From a virus, in the IMG/VR virus record IMGVR_UViG_3300006037_000005, positions 62,001 to 126,000 of that record: a stretch of 64,000 bases of DNA, one strand, 5' to 3'. This document shows, in pieces, positions 34,005 to 41,512 of the stretch (positions are counted from its first letter, which is position 1; the number at the start of each line of letters is the position of its first letter). A model generated the notes under the pieces. That model worked only from the letters and a program-made list of their open reading frames with translations, ran no database searches and was not told the origin of the DNA. A program made the position numbers and the translations under genes.

Positions 34005-34865
34005 TTATATTCTAAATTTCGAAAGTCTTGTTGGTTTTAAAGATTCAACAATTTTATCATCATATGACCCGCCCCCATCTTCTACACGTTGCAAGACATA
34101 TTCTTTCAATTGATCTAAATGTTTTCTGTTGCCTGTTTCGGCTTTATAGAATAATTTCAAGTTGGTATACCAACTTGTTGCTTTGTATTCTTTACCACCA
34201 ACTTTTGCTATAAAATTGACACAAGGTAAATGATCATCAGTAAATTCATCAATTATTTCTATAGAATCTATTTTACCACCGTTTTTAAGTGCTTTGGCAA
34301 AATCGCTTGCTATATCATAATCATCTATGAATTGTTCAAATTCATCTTCGTCTGTTATTTCTGGCATCTCTTTCTTTGTCTCCAAATGATTTGAAATAAT
34401 TTTAGCACCTTTCGGTGCACCTTCAAGTGAAGTTAATGGGTTATTGGAACAATCAATTCTTTCGCAGTATTCAGGTGCACTTTCCAATGAAGTCAATTGA
34501 TTATTGCGACAATCAATTGACTCACAGTGTTTTGGTGCACCTTCAAGCGAAGTCAATTTATTATAACCACAATGAAAATGTACACATTTTTCTGGTGCAA
34601 ATTCAAGCGAAGTTAATTCATTATCTACACAGTTGAAAACTCTACATTCTCTTGGTGATCCTTTCAAAGAGGTTAATTTGTTACCATAGACCGAAAAAAT
34701 ATCTTTTACAACCCCGAATTGAACAGGGATTTTTGTTAATTTTCTCCATAATAGTCCAACACCGTCAACACCATCAACGTCAACTGTTAAATCACTATTT
34801 ATAGTGTAATTTTTAATCTCCATTTTATCAAGCCATGCCTGAATTTCTTCTTTAGTCTTTAACAT
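34005..34865 (-). CDS. leucine-rich-repeat-like protein with extra domain and RLSKFR tag
   Basis: The 286-residue protein uses the ATG at 34865, giving the same N-cap as its paralogue ('MLKTKEEIQAWLDKMEIKNY'). The repeats 'LTSLKGSPREC', 'LTSLEFAPEKC', 'LTSLEGAPKHC', 'LTSLESAPEYC' follow up to about residue 160. An additional ~110-residue acidic alpha/beta region then appears ('CVNFIAKVGGKEYKATSWYTN'). The end is 'IVESLKPTRLSKFRI'. The upstream leader (34866-34900) is nearly the same as those of the other LRR genes. Confidence 0.7.
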   Translation of the reverse strand: MLKTKEEIQAWLDKMEIKNYTINSDLTVDVDGVDGVGLLWRKLTKIPVQFGVVKDIFSVYGNKLTSLKGSPRECRVFNCVDNELTSLEFAPEKCVHFHCGYNKLTSLEGAPKHCESIDCRNNQLTSLESAPEYCERIDCSNNPLTSLEGAPKGAKIISNHLETKKEMPEITDEDEFEQFIDDYDIASDFAKALKNGGKIDSIEIIDEFTDDHLPCVNFIAKVGGKEYKATSWYTNLKLFYKAETGNRKHLDQLKEYVLQRVEDGGGSYDDKIVESLKPTRLSKFRI

Positions 34866-35012
34866 AATGTTTTTGATTTCTATTTTATTTAATGCCAAAT
34901 ATTCTCTATGTTTCTATAGGGTTGTGATATAACTGTTTGGTGATAACTATTTTATCTCTTTATAAGAAACCAGACATAAATAGATATATACATCAATAAA
35001 AACATCCCTAAA

Positions 35013-35192
35013 ATGAATATAGCAATCAAAAATAGTATTTTATTGAAAGATAGCATGGAAGCTATTGAAAAGATCTCAGAATCTCAGTCAACCTTGATGG
35101 CAAAGAGCTATTATACCTTGGAAAAATTAAAAAAAACCAATAAAGAATTCAGAGAGTTCCTAAACACAGTAAATGATAAACGAACTAACTAA
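35013..35192 (+). CDS. small hypothetical helical protein (59 aa)
   Basis: The plus strand from the ATG at 35013 to a TAA at 35190 encodes 59 residues with strong helical and coiled-coil spacing ('LLKDSMEAIEKISESQSTLM', 'YTLEKLKKTNKEFREFLNTV'). It starts the plus-strand pair 35013-35458, divergent from the LRR gene. No family is recognised. Confidence 0.55.
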   Translation: MNIAIKNSILLKDSMEAIEKISESQSTLMAKSYYTLEKLKKTNKEFREFLNTVNDKRTN

Positions 35193-35224
35193 GGAAATAT
35201 TACTAATGGTAATTATTTTTATCT

Positions 35225-35458
35225 ATGGATCTAGCAAAACAACACATCTATCTTGTGTATGATATTCAAAACCTTCGGACACATTTAAAAATAGGCGAGA
35301 TCCAAATTCTTATCCATAAAGAGACGGAGATAGAAAAATGGAAAAATCCAAACAACTACAAGCACCAAGCTTTGGATATCTGGATTGAAGAACATAATGA
35401 ATATCTTAAAAACGATTTGGTTGCATTTTACACTGGTGATTTGATACCATTTCTATAA
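35225..35458 (+). CDS. small hypothetical protein
   Basis: The 77-residue protein begins 'MDLAKQHIYLVYDIQNLRTH' and has a helical middle ('KWKNPNNYKHQALDIWIEEHNEY'). It follows 35013-35192 by about 30 bp in the same direction and is convergent with 35523-36476. No family is recognised. Confidence 0.5.
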   Translation: MDLAKQHIYLVYDIQNLRTHLKIGEIQILIHKETEIEKWKNPNNYKHQALDIWIEEHNEYLKNDLVAFYTGDLIPFL

Positions 35459-35522
35459 TTACTGTCAACATCAGCTAAACTAATAATTATTATATTTATT
35501 TCTTGGTGTTTTAGTTTTTTAT

Positions 35523-36476
35523 TTAACAACCACACCCCTCTGATATGTTATTTGAATCTTTACCTATTGTTTCAGCACCAAGAATTTCCAGATTTGCTGA
35601 TTTGTCGTTTTTGTTTAGAATTTCAATATTCTCTATTGGCATATCATACGAAGTCAAAAATAAAGTCTGATCCATCTTTAAAAATTTCTTTGCATTTATA
35701 GTTGAAAATTTACCAGATATGTTCATTATATCTATATTAAAAGATTGTGATGATGAACTCAACAAAACACCATCCATAACACCTGTTATAATAAAATTTG
35801 GTGTTATGACCATATTCGAAAGATCTGCACCAGATAAATCAAATTTTATGTTGTAAACAAAGAAATCAACTGTCTTTGAAATTTCAATGTTTATTGTTTT
35901 ATTACCCAAAGTATCTTGTTCATAAACCGCCACAAAAGGAACTTCAAATTCTGGATAATTAACTTCGTTCGAAATTGAAGAATCAGACAAATCTCTCCAA
36001 GTATAGGGGTTTGATAGCCAAGATGTGTAGGTTTGTTGGTCAACGACAATAATAATCCATGTTATAGAATCTAAATCAAAATCGTTTTTTATGGAAAATA
36101 CACCACTAACGTCTGATTGAGTAGAATTTTGGTTTGAAATCGTAAAATTCAATTTGAATTTATAATTTATAGCATGGGTATTTCTTGTATATTTTGAAAT
36201 GTAACGATATTTCAATTTATCTTTAGATTTTAAAAACAACATCCTGATGTCATCCTCAAAATTGGTTAAAACTATGCTTGAATTTGGTTTTATGTTAATA
36301 GTCTTCTTGGAAACATTAGAAATATCATAAGAAATACCTGTTAGATCAATACCATCATAAACATTTCCGTTTGAATTATATTTTAATTTATTTGCCTCGA
36401 AATATGCTTTATTGTCATCACATGTACATACACACAATGTGTTTACAGTATTTTTATTGTCTAAATTTATAAGCAT
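35523..36476 (-). CDS. probable virion protein, Cys motifs at both ends
   Basis: The 317-residue protein is mostly beta: sandwich-like segments 'YKFKLNFTISNQNSTQSDVSGVF', 'NKTINIEISKTVDFFVYNIKF', 'NMVITPNFIITGVMDG'. It has 'LCVCTC' near residue 15 and ends in 'EGCGC', so the two ends may join through metal or disulfides. It lies back-to-back with a plus-strand virion gene (28-bp gap). It could be a head or tail decoration protein, but no family is recognised. Confidence 0.52.
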   Translation of the reverse strand: MLINLDNKNTVNTLCVCTCDDNKAYFEANKLKYNSNGNVYDGIDLTGISYDISNVSKKTINIKPNSSIVLTNFEDDIRMLFLKSKDKLKYRYISKYTRNTHAINYKFKLNFTISNQNSTQSDVSGVFSIKNDFDLDSITWIIIVVDQQTYTSWLSNPYTWRDLSDSSISNEVNYPEFEVPFVAVYEQDTLGNKTINIEISKTVDFFVYNIKFDLSGADLSNMVITPNFIITGVMDGVLLSSSSQSFNIDIMNISGKFSTINAKKFLKMDQTLFLTSYDMPIENIEILNKNDKSANLEILGAETIGKDSNNISEGCGC

Positions 36477-36504
36477 AAAGAGGATTTTAAATATATAATG
36501 AAAA

Positions 36505-37245
36505 ATGACAAGAGCAGAGTTTATTGAGAAAATAAGATCGGATGTTTCAGAGGATTATAGCATATCTCTTGCATTGAAACCAAAAAGAATTGACACAATT
36601 GTTAATAATACCTTAAGACATTTTTGGCAACATTACGAACCTGCTACTCAAACTGAATATATCATACTTGATGTTAAAATGTTCCAAACAGAATCTTTTA
36701 AAAACACAAGGAGAATAAAATTACCATCTTGTGTAAGAGCTGTTTATGAATGCAAAGAAACTAATGGTGGTCTTTTCATAAATAACATAAATCCAGATTA
36801 TAGAAAAACAGGCAATTTTTGGGGAACTGCAGTAATGGGTAATTCAGATAATATGGTTTATGCTGTTACTGCTCAATTCTATTATGATTTCACAAGAAAA
36901 TTCATATTAAGAGATATTGGTTTTGATTATAATGATCTTTCAAATGACCTTTTGATACAAGGTAGAGATCCAAACATAGATGTCATACTTGTAGCAAGAA
37001 TAAATCTTGATGAAGAGGATGTTTTCAATTCAGATATTTTTTACAGATATGTAAGAGCAGAGGCCAAAAAATCTCTCGGAACAATAGGCTCCATATTCGA
37101 TTTTAAATTGATCGGCGAAACAACCTTGAATATTTCACAAATAAAAGATGATGGCAAAGAAGAGCTAGCTGAATGTAAAGAAGAGATAAAGAGGAATAAT
37201 AGTGGTGGTGATTTCTTTATTGTTGGTGACCAATTCATATATTAA
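36505..37245 (+). CDS. probable virion (head-tail or neck) protein
   Basis: The 246-residue protein begins 'MTRAEFIEKIRSDVSEDYSI' and has 'IDTIVNNTLRHFWQHYEPATQTEYIILDV', the pattern of helical N-terminus plus beta domain seen in large-phage neck or adaptor-like proteins. The middle has 'DFTRKFILRDIGFDYNDLSNDLLIQG' and 'YRYVRAEAKKSLG'. It is a single gene between two minus-strand genes. Its last codons form one arm of a 19-bp hairpin. Confidence 0.55.
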   Translation: MTRAEFIEKIRSDVSEDYSISLALKPKRIDTIVNNTLRHFWQHYEPATQTEYIILDVKMFQTESFKNTRRIKLPSCVRAVYECKETNGGLFINNINPDYRKTGNFWGTAVMGNSDNMVYAVTAQFYYDFTRKFILRDIGFDYNDLSNDLLIQGRDPNIDVILVARINLDEEDVFNSDIFYRYVRAEAKKSLGTIGSIFDFKLIGETTLNISQIKDDGKEELAECKEEIKRNNSGGDFFIVGDQFIY

Positions 37246-37269
37246 AATGATCACCAACAATAAAGAAAT
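37211..37269. terminator. 19-bp perfect hairpin between convergent genes
   Basis: ATTTCTTTATTGTTGGTGA (37211-37229) is exactly complementary to 37251-37269, with a 21-base loop that contains the stop of 36505-37245. The left arm is coding sequence and the right arm ends at the base before the stop codon of 37270-37659. It is suited to terminate transcription from both sides. Confidence 0.75.
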
Positions 37270-37659
37270 TTATTTTCTAAATTTTGAAAGTCTTGATTCC
37301 TCAATTTTACCACCATTTTTATAAGCTTCAACCTCTTCTTTAGAAAAATCTGATATTATATCAGCAAATTTTGGTGCGCCTTCTAAAGAAGTTAATTCAT
37401 TCCATGAACAACTAAAATATTGACAATATTTAGGTGAACCTTCAAGAGAAGTTAATCTGTTATAAGAACAGCTAAATTCTTTACATTCTCTTGGAGAACC
37501 TTTCAATGAAGTTAATTTATCATTGTGTGAACAATCAAACCATTTTTTAACAACCCCAAATTGAACAGGGATTTCTGTTAAATCTTTTTCCGTGATATTA
37601 ACATATCCATCAACATCAACTGTTAAATCTTTATTGATCTTGTAATTATTGATACCCAT
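37270..37659 (-). CDS. leucine-rich-repeat-like protein with RLSKFR tag, N-terminus frameshifted
   Basis: The 129-residue protein starts at 'MGINNYKINKDLTVDVDG', the middle of the N-cap of its paralogues. It keeps three repeats ('LTSLKGSPREC', 'LTSLEGSPKYC', 'LTSLEGAPKFA') and the tail 'YKNGGKIEES' plus RLSKFRK. Upstream DNA still encodes 'KEEIQAWLDE' in frame, but the ancestral ATG near 37700 is out of frame by one missing base. Either the gene now starts at 37659, or it is inactivated. Confidence 0.65.
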   Translation of the reverse strand: MGINNYKINKDLTVDVDGYVNITEKDLTEIPVQFGVVKKWFDCSHNDKLTSLKGSPRECKEFSCSYNRLTSLEGSPKYCQYFSCSWNELTSLEGAPKFADIISDFSKEEVEAYKNGGKIEESRLSKFRK

Positions 37660-37751
37660 TTCATCAAGCCAGGCTTGAATTTCTTCTTTATTTTTAGCAT
37701 AATTTTTTGATTTCCACCTTATTTAATACAAAAATAGTTCCAAATTCAAAA

Positions 37752-37772
37752 TCTGACAGATTGTCATGTCAT
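37752..37772. repeat. TGACA-type intergenic repeat
   Basis: TCTGACAGATTGTCATGTCA has the same TGACA/TGTCA units found at 31742-31782 and in the hairpin 46443-46485. Here it lies just before the stop of 37772-38800 on the minus strand side and could be a partial terminator or protein-binding site. Confidence 0.4.
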
Positions 37773-38800
37773 TATGGTAGATTAAATTTTTTGAAACCTT
37801 TGGTATAATCATCTTGTTTCCGTGAATCTCGTGATTTTTGTATTTCCTTGTCTGTAGTTTCTATCAACAATTCTTCTGACTTAATTATTGGTTCTATATT
37901 TTCAAATTTGTCTTGGTATTCTATCATCAGATCTTCATCCTTTGTTTGATTGATGTGATTCACCCATTCCTGCTTAAATTTTTCGATGGTTATATCATTT
38001 TCTATTTTTTCTATGGTAGGTAGAATTATTTCAAAAGCTTTTAGTTCTGTGGTTTCCAATTTTTCTTCTTGGTTCTCCCTTGGAGTCGTTTCTTCTATCT
38101 TTCCAACACTATAATTTCTATTTTCAGAAAATTCTCTATCTTCTATCTCTTTGTTCTCTTTAAGTATTTTATCTATCTGATCCCTAATATCATATTTTAT
38201 GTGTTCAGATAATGTTTCTTCATTTTGCTTTTTGTGGGATTCATCCATATTGTCCAAAGCCTCATTATATCTTCTGTTTAGATCCTCTCGATCTATTTGC
38301 CATGGTGATGGTGTCGATTCAGATTTTGGTGTTTCCTCTTTCTTCAAGTATTCTGTCAAAGATTTGGTTAAAAATAAAGAAAGTGTTGGTATTGGAACAC
38401 CTATTATAAACGAAAGAATAAAAATATTTATATCTGAATCTCGTGATTTCCCAACTATTATATCTAAGAATCTCAAAGCATGATTAACAAAATTTTCATC
38501 TGTTGCTGTTTTGGTTAATATGAAATCAAAAGAATAAAAGACATTGCCCACATATTGCATAATTGTAATAAGAATAAAGGCAGACCAAACATAATATGGA
38601 TTAAGTCTATTCATTATTACAATAGCATAAAGTGTTGCAATTGAACAAATTTCATATATGATAGCAATTGTAATAGCAAGAACAAGGGAATTACCAAGTT
38701 TCAAAAATTCTATCAAGTGAAATCCTGATATGACAGAAGAGGTTAACGGCACTGATATGAAAAGTGCAATTATAATATTTTTAACTATGTTTTTATTCAT
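37772..38800 (-). CDS. multi-spanning membrane protein with long charged C-terminal tail
   Basis: The 342-residue protein uses the ATG at 38800 ('MNKNIVKNIIIALFISVPLT'). A start at 38848 lies inside a palindrome and is rejected. Four hydrophobic segments fill the first ~150 residues ('IIIALFISVPLTSSVISGF', 'LVLAITIAIIYEICSIATLY', 'YYVWSAFILITIMQYVG', 'IFILSFIIGVPIPTLSLFL'). After these comes a ~180-residue, Glu/Lys-rich, probably coiled-coil tail in the cytoplasm. Such a layout suits a membrane-anchored scaffold or an inner-membrane modifier. No family is recognised. Confidence 0.62.
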   Translation of the reverse strand: MNKNIVKNIIIALFISVPLTSSVISGFHLIEFLKLGNSLVLAITIAIIYEICSIATLYAIVIMNRLNPYYVWSAFILITIMQYVGNVFYSFDFILTKTATDENFVNHALRFLDIIVGKSRDSDINIFILSFIIGVPIPTLSLFLTKSLTEYLKKEETPKSESTPSPWQIDREDLNRRYNEALDNMDESHKKQNEETLSEHIKYDIRDQIDKILKENKEIEDREFSENRNYSVGKIEETTPRENQEEKLETTELKAFEIILPTIEKIENDITIEKFKQEWVNHINQTKDEDLMIEYQDKFENIEPIIKSEELLIETTDKEIQKSRDSRKQDDYTKGFKKFNLP

Positions 38801-38821
38801 AATAATTTTAAAACAAGTGAA

Positions 38822-38843
38822 GCACAAACAATATTGTTTGTGC
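38822..38843 (-). terminator. palindromic hairpin upstream of the membrane protein
   Basis: GCACAAACAAT with its exact complement ATTGTTTGTGC gives an 11-bp stem. It is followed on the minus strand by TTCACTTGTTTT. It lies about 130 bp after the stop of the baseplate spike gene (38976) and probably ends that transcript. Confidence 0.65.
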
Positions 38844-38975
38844 CTCATTTTTATGTTTGGTTATATTGTTGGTTTCCTTTTATTTTTGGATTAGTCAAAT
38901 TTTTCTTCCAGATATTCTGAAAATTCCTTAATAACACCAATGTTTTCTATTTTATTTAATACCAAATGGTGAATA

Positions 38976-39767
38976 TTATGGTGAAACTGTCACAGTTTTT
39001 GATACAATATATGGTTCAAGAGCATTACAAAGATTTGATGCAACACCACCACTGACAGGCAACTTTGCATCGATGATAGTAGCTAAACTTCTAAATAGTA
39101 ACATTACACCCTCCGCCTTGGCAACACTGAATATGGGATTTGAAGCAAGTCTTACTCTACCACCATTTATGTGAGCAAGTTCCGTATTTAATGTTATGTT
39201 ATTAACACTTGATATTGAGGTCGAATTATTAGTTACAATGTCAATATCTGGACCATTTAGTTCTATTGAAGAGGTCGAATCTTTATGATTTATAACAATA
39301 TTATTATTTGGCTTCATAATAAAAGTAGAATCCTTTATATTAATAACCAAACCGTCCAATTTTGTATAGAAAATTGCTGTATTTTCCTCTTCATCATATG
39401 AAATTATTTTCGCATTTTCATATGACGATTTAACAAGATTTATAAGATTTTGAGGAACTTCATTTATACCAAGGTATTTTGGATGATAAAGATCTCCATC
39501 AAAAACAACTCTAACAAGTGTGCCAACTTTAGGTACTGAATAATTGCCACCACCAGATTTTGAACCAAATTGTGATGAAATTGGTGAAGCCCAGGGTAAA
39601 TCTTTGGTTGAAATTTGATTCTTTAAATCTTCCGCAAATCCAAATATACCAAAAACCCTAACTTTGCATCTAAATTTGAATTTGGGATCGCTTATATCTT
39701 CTACTCTACCAAGATAAACCTCTTTGTATAAATCATCTTGATATAGCAAATCGTCAAACTGATCCAT
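38976..39767 (-). CDS. baseplate central spike protein, gp5/gpV-like OB-fold
   Basis: The 263-residue protein starts with an OB-fold like that of gp5/gpV/VgrG: 'VYLGRVEDISDPKFKFRCKVRV', 'TKDLPWASPISSQFG', 'VPKVGTLVRVVFDGDLYHPKYLG'. A beta-helical stalk follows ('TFIMKPNNNIVINHKDSTSSIEL', 'SVNNITLNTELAHINGG'). No lysozyme domain is present. It should form the trimeric spike at the tail tip. It is followed directly upstream by an LRR-like gene (stop at 39770), with a 2-bp gap. Confidence 0.72.
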   Translation of the reverse strand: MDQFDDLLYQDDLYKEVYLGRVEDISDPKFKFRCKVRVFGIFGFAEDLKNQISTKDLPWASPISSQFGSKSGGGNYSVPKVGTLVRVVFDGDLYHPKYLGINEVPQNLINLVKSSYENAKIISYDEEENTAIFYTKLDGLVINIKDSTFIMKPNNNIVINHKDSTSSIELNGPDIDIVTNNSTSISSVNNITLNTELAHINGGRVRLASNPIFSVAKAEGVMLLFRSLATIIDAKLPVSGGVASNLCNALEPYIVSKTVTVSP

Positions 39768-39769
39768 TT

Positions 39770-40546
39770 TTATTCTCTAAATTTTGAAAGTCTTGATTCT
39801 TTAATTTGATTACCAATAATTTTTGCATCACCAAATCTTGATTTTTTCATTATAACAGATTTTGGTACAGAAATTTCCTCTATATCGTTTTGTTCACATC
39901 TGACAATTTGGATATTTGGTGGTAAATCAAGATTTTCTATCATATTGTTTGAACAAGTCAAATATTTAACTGACTGTGGTAATGAAAGTTCTGTTAATCT
40001 ATTTTGGTCGCATTGTACTTCAACAACACCATCTTGTAAATCAAGTTTTCTTAATTTGTTATTAAAAACAATAAGGGTTCTAACAGATTTTGGTATAGAA
40101 AGCTCTGATATGCTGTTTGTTGAACAATCAAGATATTTAATACCATCTGGAAGATCCAAACTTTTGATTCTGTTTTTATAACAAGAAAGCTCTATCATCG
40201 TATTTGGTACGGCAAGTTCTGTCAACGAGTTGTTCGAACAATACAACTCTGTCACCCCCTCTGATATGACAAGATTTGTTAGTTTGTTGTCAGTGCACAT
40301 AACATACACCACTGATTTTGGCACAATGAGTTCTGTTAATTTGTTGTAATCGCAACAAACTTGTGTAACACCCTCTGGTATGGTAAGTTCAACCAAATCT
40401 TTATTTGAACAACTCAACCAAGCCTTTTCATCTGATTTTATTTCATCTTTGTTATTAAAGATAATTTTTTGATCACGTGTTAGCCCATTTGTAATATCAA
40501 ATTCTATTGTTTCGCCGTTTTTGTCTTTGCCTATCGCCTTAAACAT
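39770..40546 (-). CDS. leucine-rich-repeat protein (second type) with RLSKFR tag
   Basis: The 258-residue protein has about nine ~21-residue repeats of a second LRR type, for example 'LTELIVPKSVVYVMCTDNK', 'LTNLVISEGVTELYCSNNS', 'IKSLDLPDGIKYLDCSTNS', 'LRKLDLQDGVVEVQCDQNR'. They resemble Treponema/BspA-type repeats. The end is 'GNQIKESRLSKFRE', the tag shared with the other type of LRR protein, so the tag was added to unrelated bodies. A (AAAT)n tract abuts the start codon. Confidence 0.72.
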   Translation of the reverse strand: MFKAIGKDKNGETIEFDITNGLTRDQKIIFNNKDEIKSDEKAWLSCSNKDLVELTIPEGVTQVCCDYNKLTELIVPKSVVYVMCTDNKLTNLVISEGVTELYCSNNSLTELAVPNTMIELSCYKNRIKSLDLPDGIKYLDCSTNSISELSIPKSVRTLIVFNNKLRKLDLQDGVVEVQCDQNRLTELSLPQSVKYLTCSNNMIENLDLPPNIQIVRCEQNDIEEISVPKSVIMKKSRFGDAKIIGNQIKESRLSKFRE

Positions 40547-40548
40547 AC

Positions 40549-40579
40549 ATTTATTTATTTATTTATTTATTTATTTATT
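40549..40579. repeat. tetranucleotide microsatellite (ATTT)n at a start codon
   Basis: About 7.5 copies of ATTT (AAAT on the minus strand) lie immediately before the ATG of 39770-40546, leaving only 2-3 bases in between, and run up to the stop of 40580-41065. Copy-number change would move the ribosome-binding region of the LRR gene. Confidence 0.8.
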
Positions 40580-41065
40580 CTATAACACGAATCCGATTAT
40601 TTTATTTAAAACACCACCGATTAAATTTATCAGAATTCCATTGTATTTCATTAAAACCAATATCGAGATTGTTAACAAGAAAATGCTTTTTATCAGAATC
40701 CACCAACTTAAATATTGTGGTTGTGGAACATATTTTACAAGAAAAACTATTTTCTCATCATCTTCATCATATTTTTCATATTCAAATCTGACTATGCCAG
40801 ATAAACCTAAAACAACTGTACATTCAGAAAGTTTATCATATCTCGAATTTATCATATCTCGATAATGTCTATCCGATAAACCCGCTTGGTATTCAACAAA
40901 TCCATACATAACACCAATGGGTGAAATCTCAAGATCCAAAGAATCCCACAAATCTTTGTAATCTTCTTTTATGAATTTAAACATTTGTTTTGTTTGATAA
41001 AAATTCCAAATATCAACAAATATACCAAAAAAAGAAAGAAAGATCGAATAAAAGAAATTTTTCAT
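40580..41065 (-). CDS. membrane-associated hypothetical protein
   Basis: The 161-residue protein has an N-terminal hydrophobic segment ('FFYSIFLSFFGIFVDIW') and a C-terminal pair ('WWILIKSIFLLTISILVLM', 'GILINLIGGVLNKIIGFVL'). A ~85-residue soluble part with acidic 'KYDEDDEKIVF' lies between. It probably sits in the inner membrane. No family is recognised. It is the first leftward gene beyond the 447-bp non-coding region. Confidence 0.58.
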   Translation of the reverse strand: MKNFFYSIFLSFFGIFVDIWNFYQTKQMFKFIKEDYKDLWDSLDLEISPIGVMYGFVEYQAGLSDRHYRDMINSRYDKLSECTVVLGLSGIVRFEYEKYDEDDEKIVFLVKYVPQPQYLSWWILIKSIFLLTISILVLMKYNGILINLIGGVLNKIIGFVL

Positions 41066-41512
41066 GTTTTTTATAAAAAGAACTTGGAATTTAGTTTCTG
41101 ATTTATTTTGGAAGCAACGCTTCGATTTGTTTTACTTCATTACATTTCGTAAAACTTCATCTTGCTCTCCCACCCCCACACCCATGTAATTGTCCAATTT
41201 GTGCAAGTTTCAGAAAATAAAATAAATCTTGTTTTATATGATTTAAAATCCAAAGTGTTTTCTTTTAAAGTTAAGATTTAGTCTTCGTGGAGTGCCGTAG
41301 ATATGTTCCTACTCAACCCACCCTAACCACCCACGTTATATCCCCTCTTCGCAACAGTTTCAAATCGATATCCAAAGAATAAAATAAATTATAATTCGTT
41401 CTTATTTTGGTGAAACTTTTTAAAATTTGTTTATTAAAGGTTTTTTCTTATTTTTGGGATATCCATATATTAATTTGTTGAAACTTTTTAAATTCCGATT
41501 TATATTAAATTT
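41066..41512. other. 447-bp non-coding region with C-rich tracts
   Basis: No ORF with a plausible start is seen on either strand between the divergent genes 40580-41065 and 41513-42427. It holds C-rich tracts at 41166-41183 and 41314-41335 (G-runs on the minus strand), which stand out in this AT-rich genome. It also holds an 18-bp direct repeat at 41407 and 41475. It is the longest non-coding stretch in the window and a candidate for promoters, a small RNA, or a replication or packaging signal. Confidence 0.6.
41407..41492. repeat. 18-bp direct repeat upstream of the DHH gene
   Basis: TTGGTGAAACTTTTTAAA (41407-41424) and TTGTTGAAACTTTTTAAA (41475-41492) match at 17 of 18 bases, 68 bp apart. 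The second is 20 bp before the ATG at 41513. They could be two promoters or two binding sites for a regulator. Confidence 0.6.

Noticed and set aside
38882-38970. Short minus-strand frame ending I-K-E-F-S-E-Y-L-E-E-K-F-D before a TAA
   Set aside because: It has no start codon and lies in a copied LRR leader; treated as a remnant rather than a gene.
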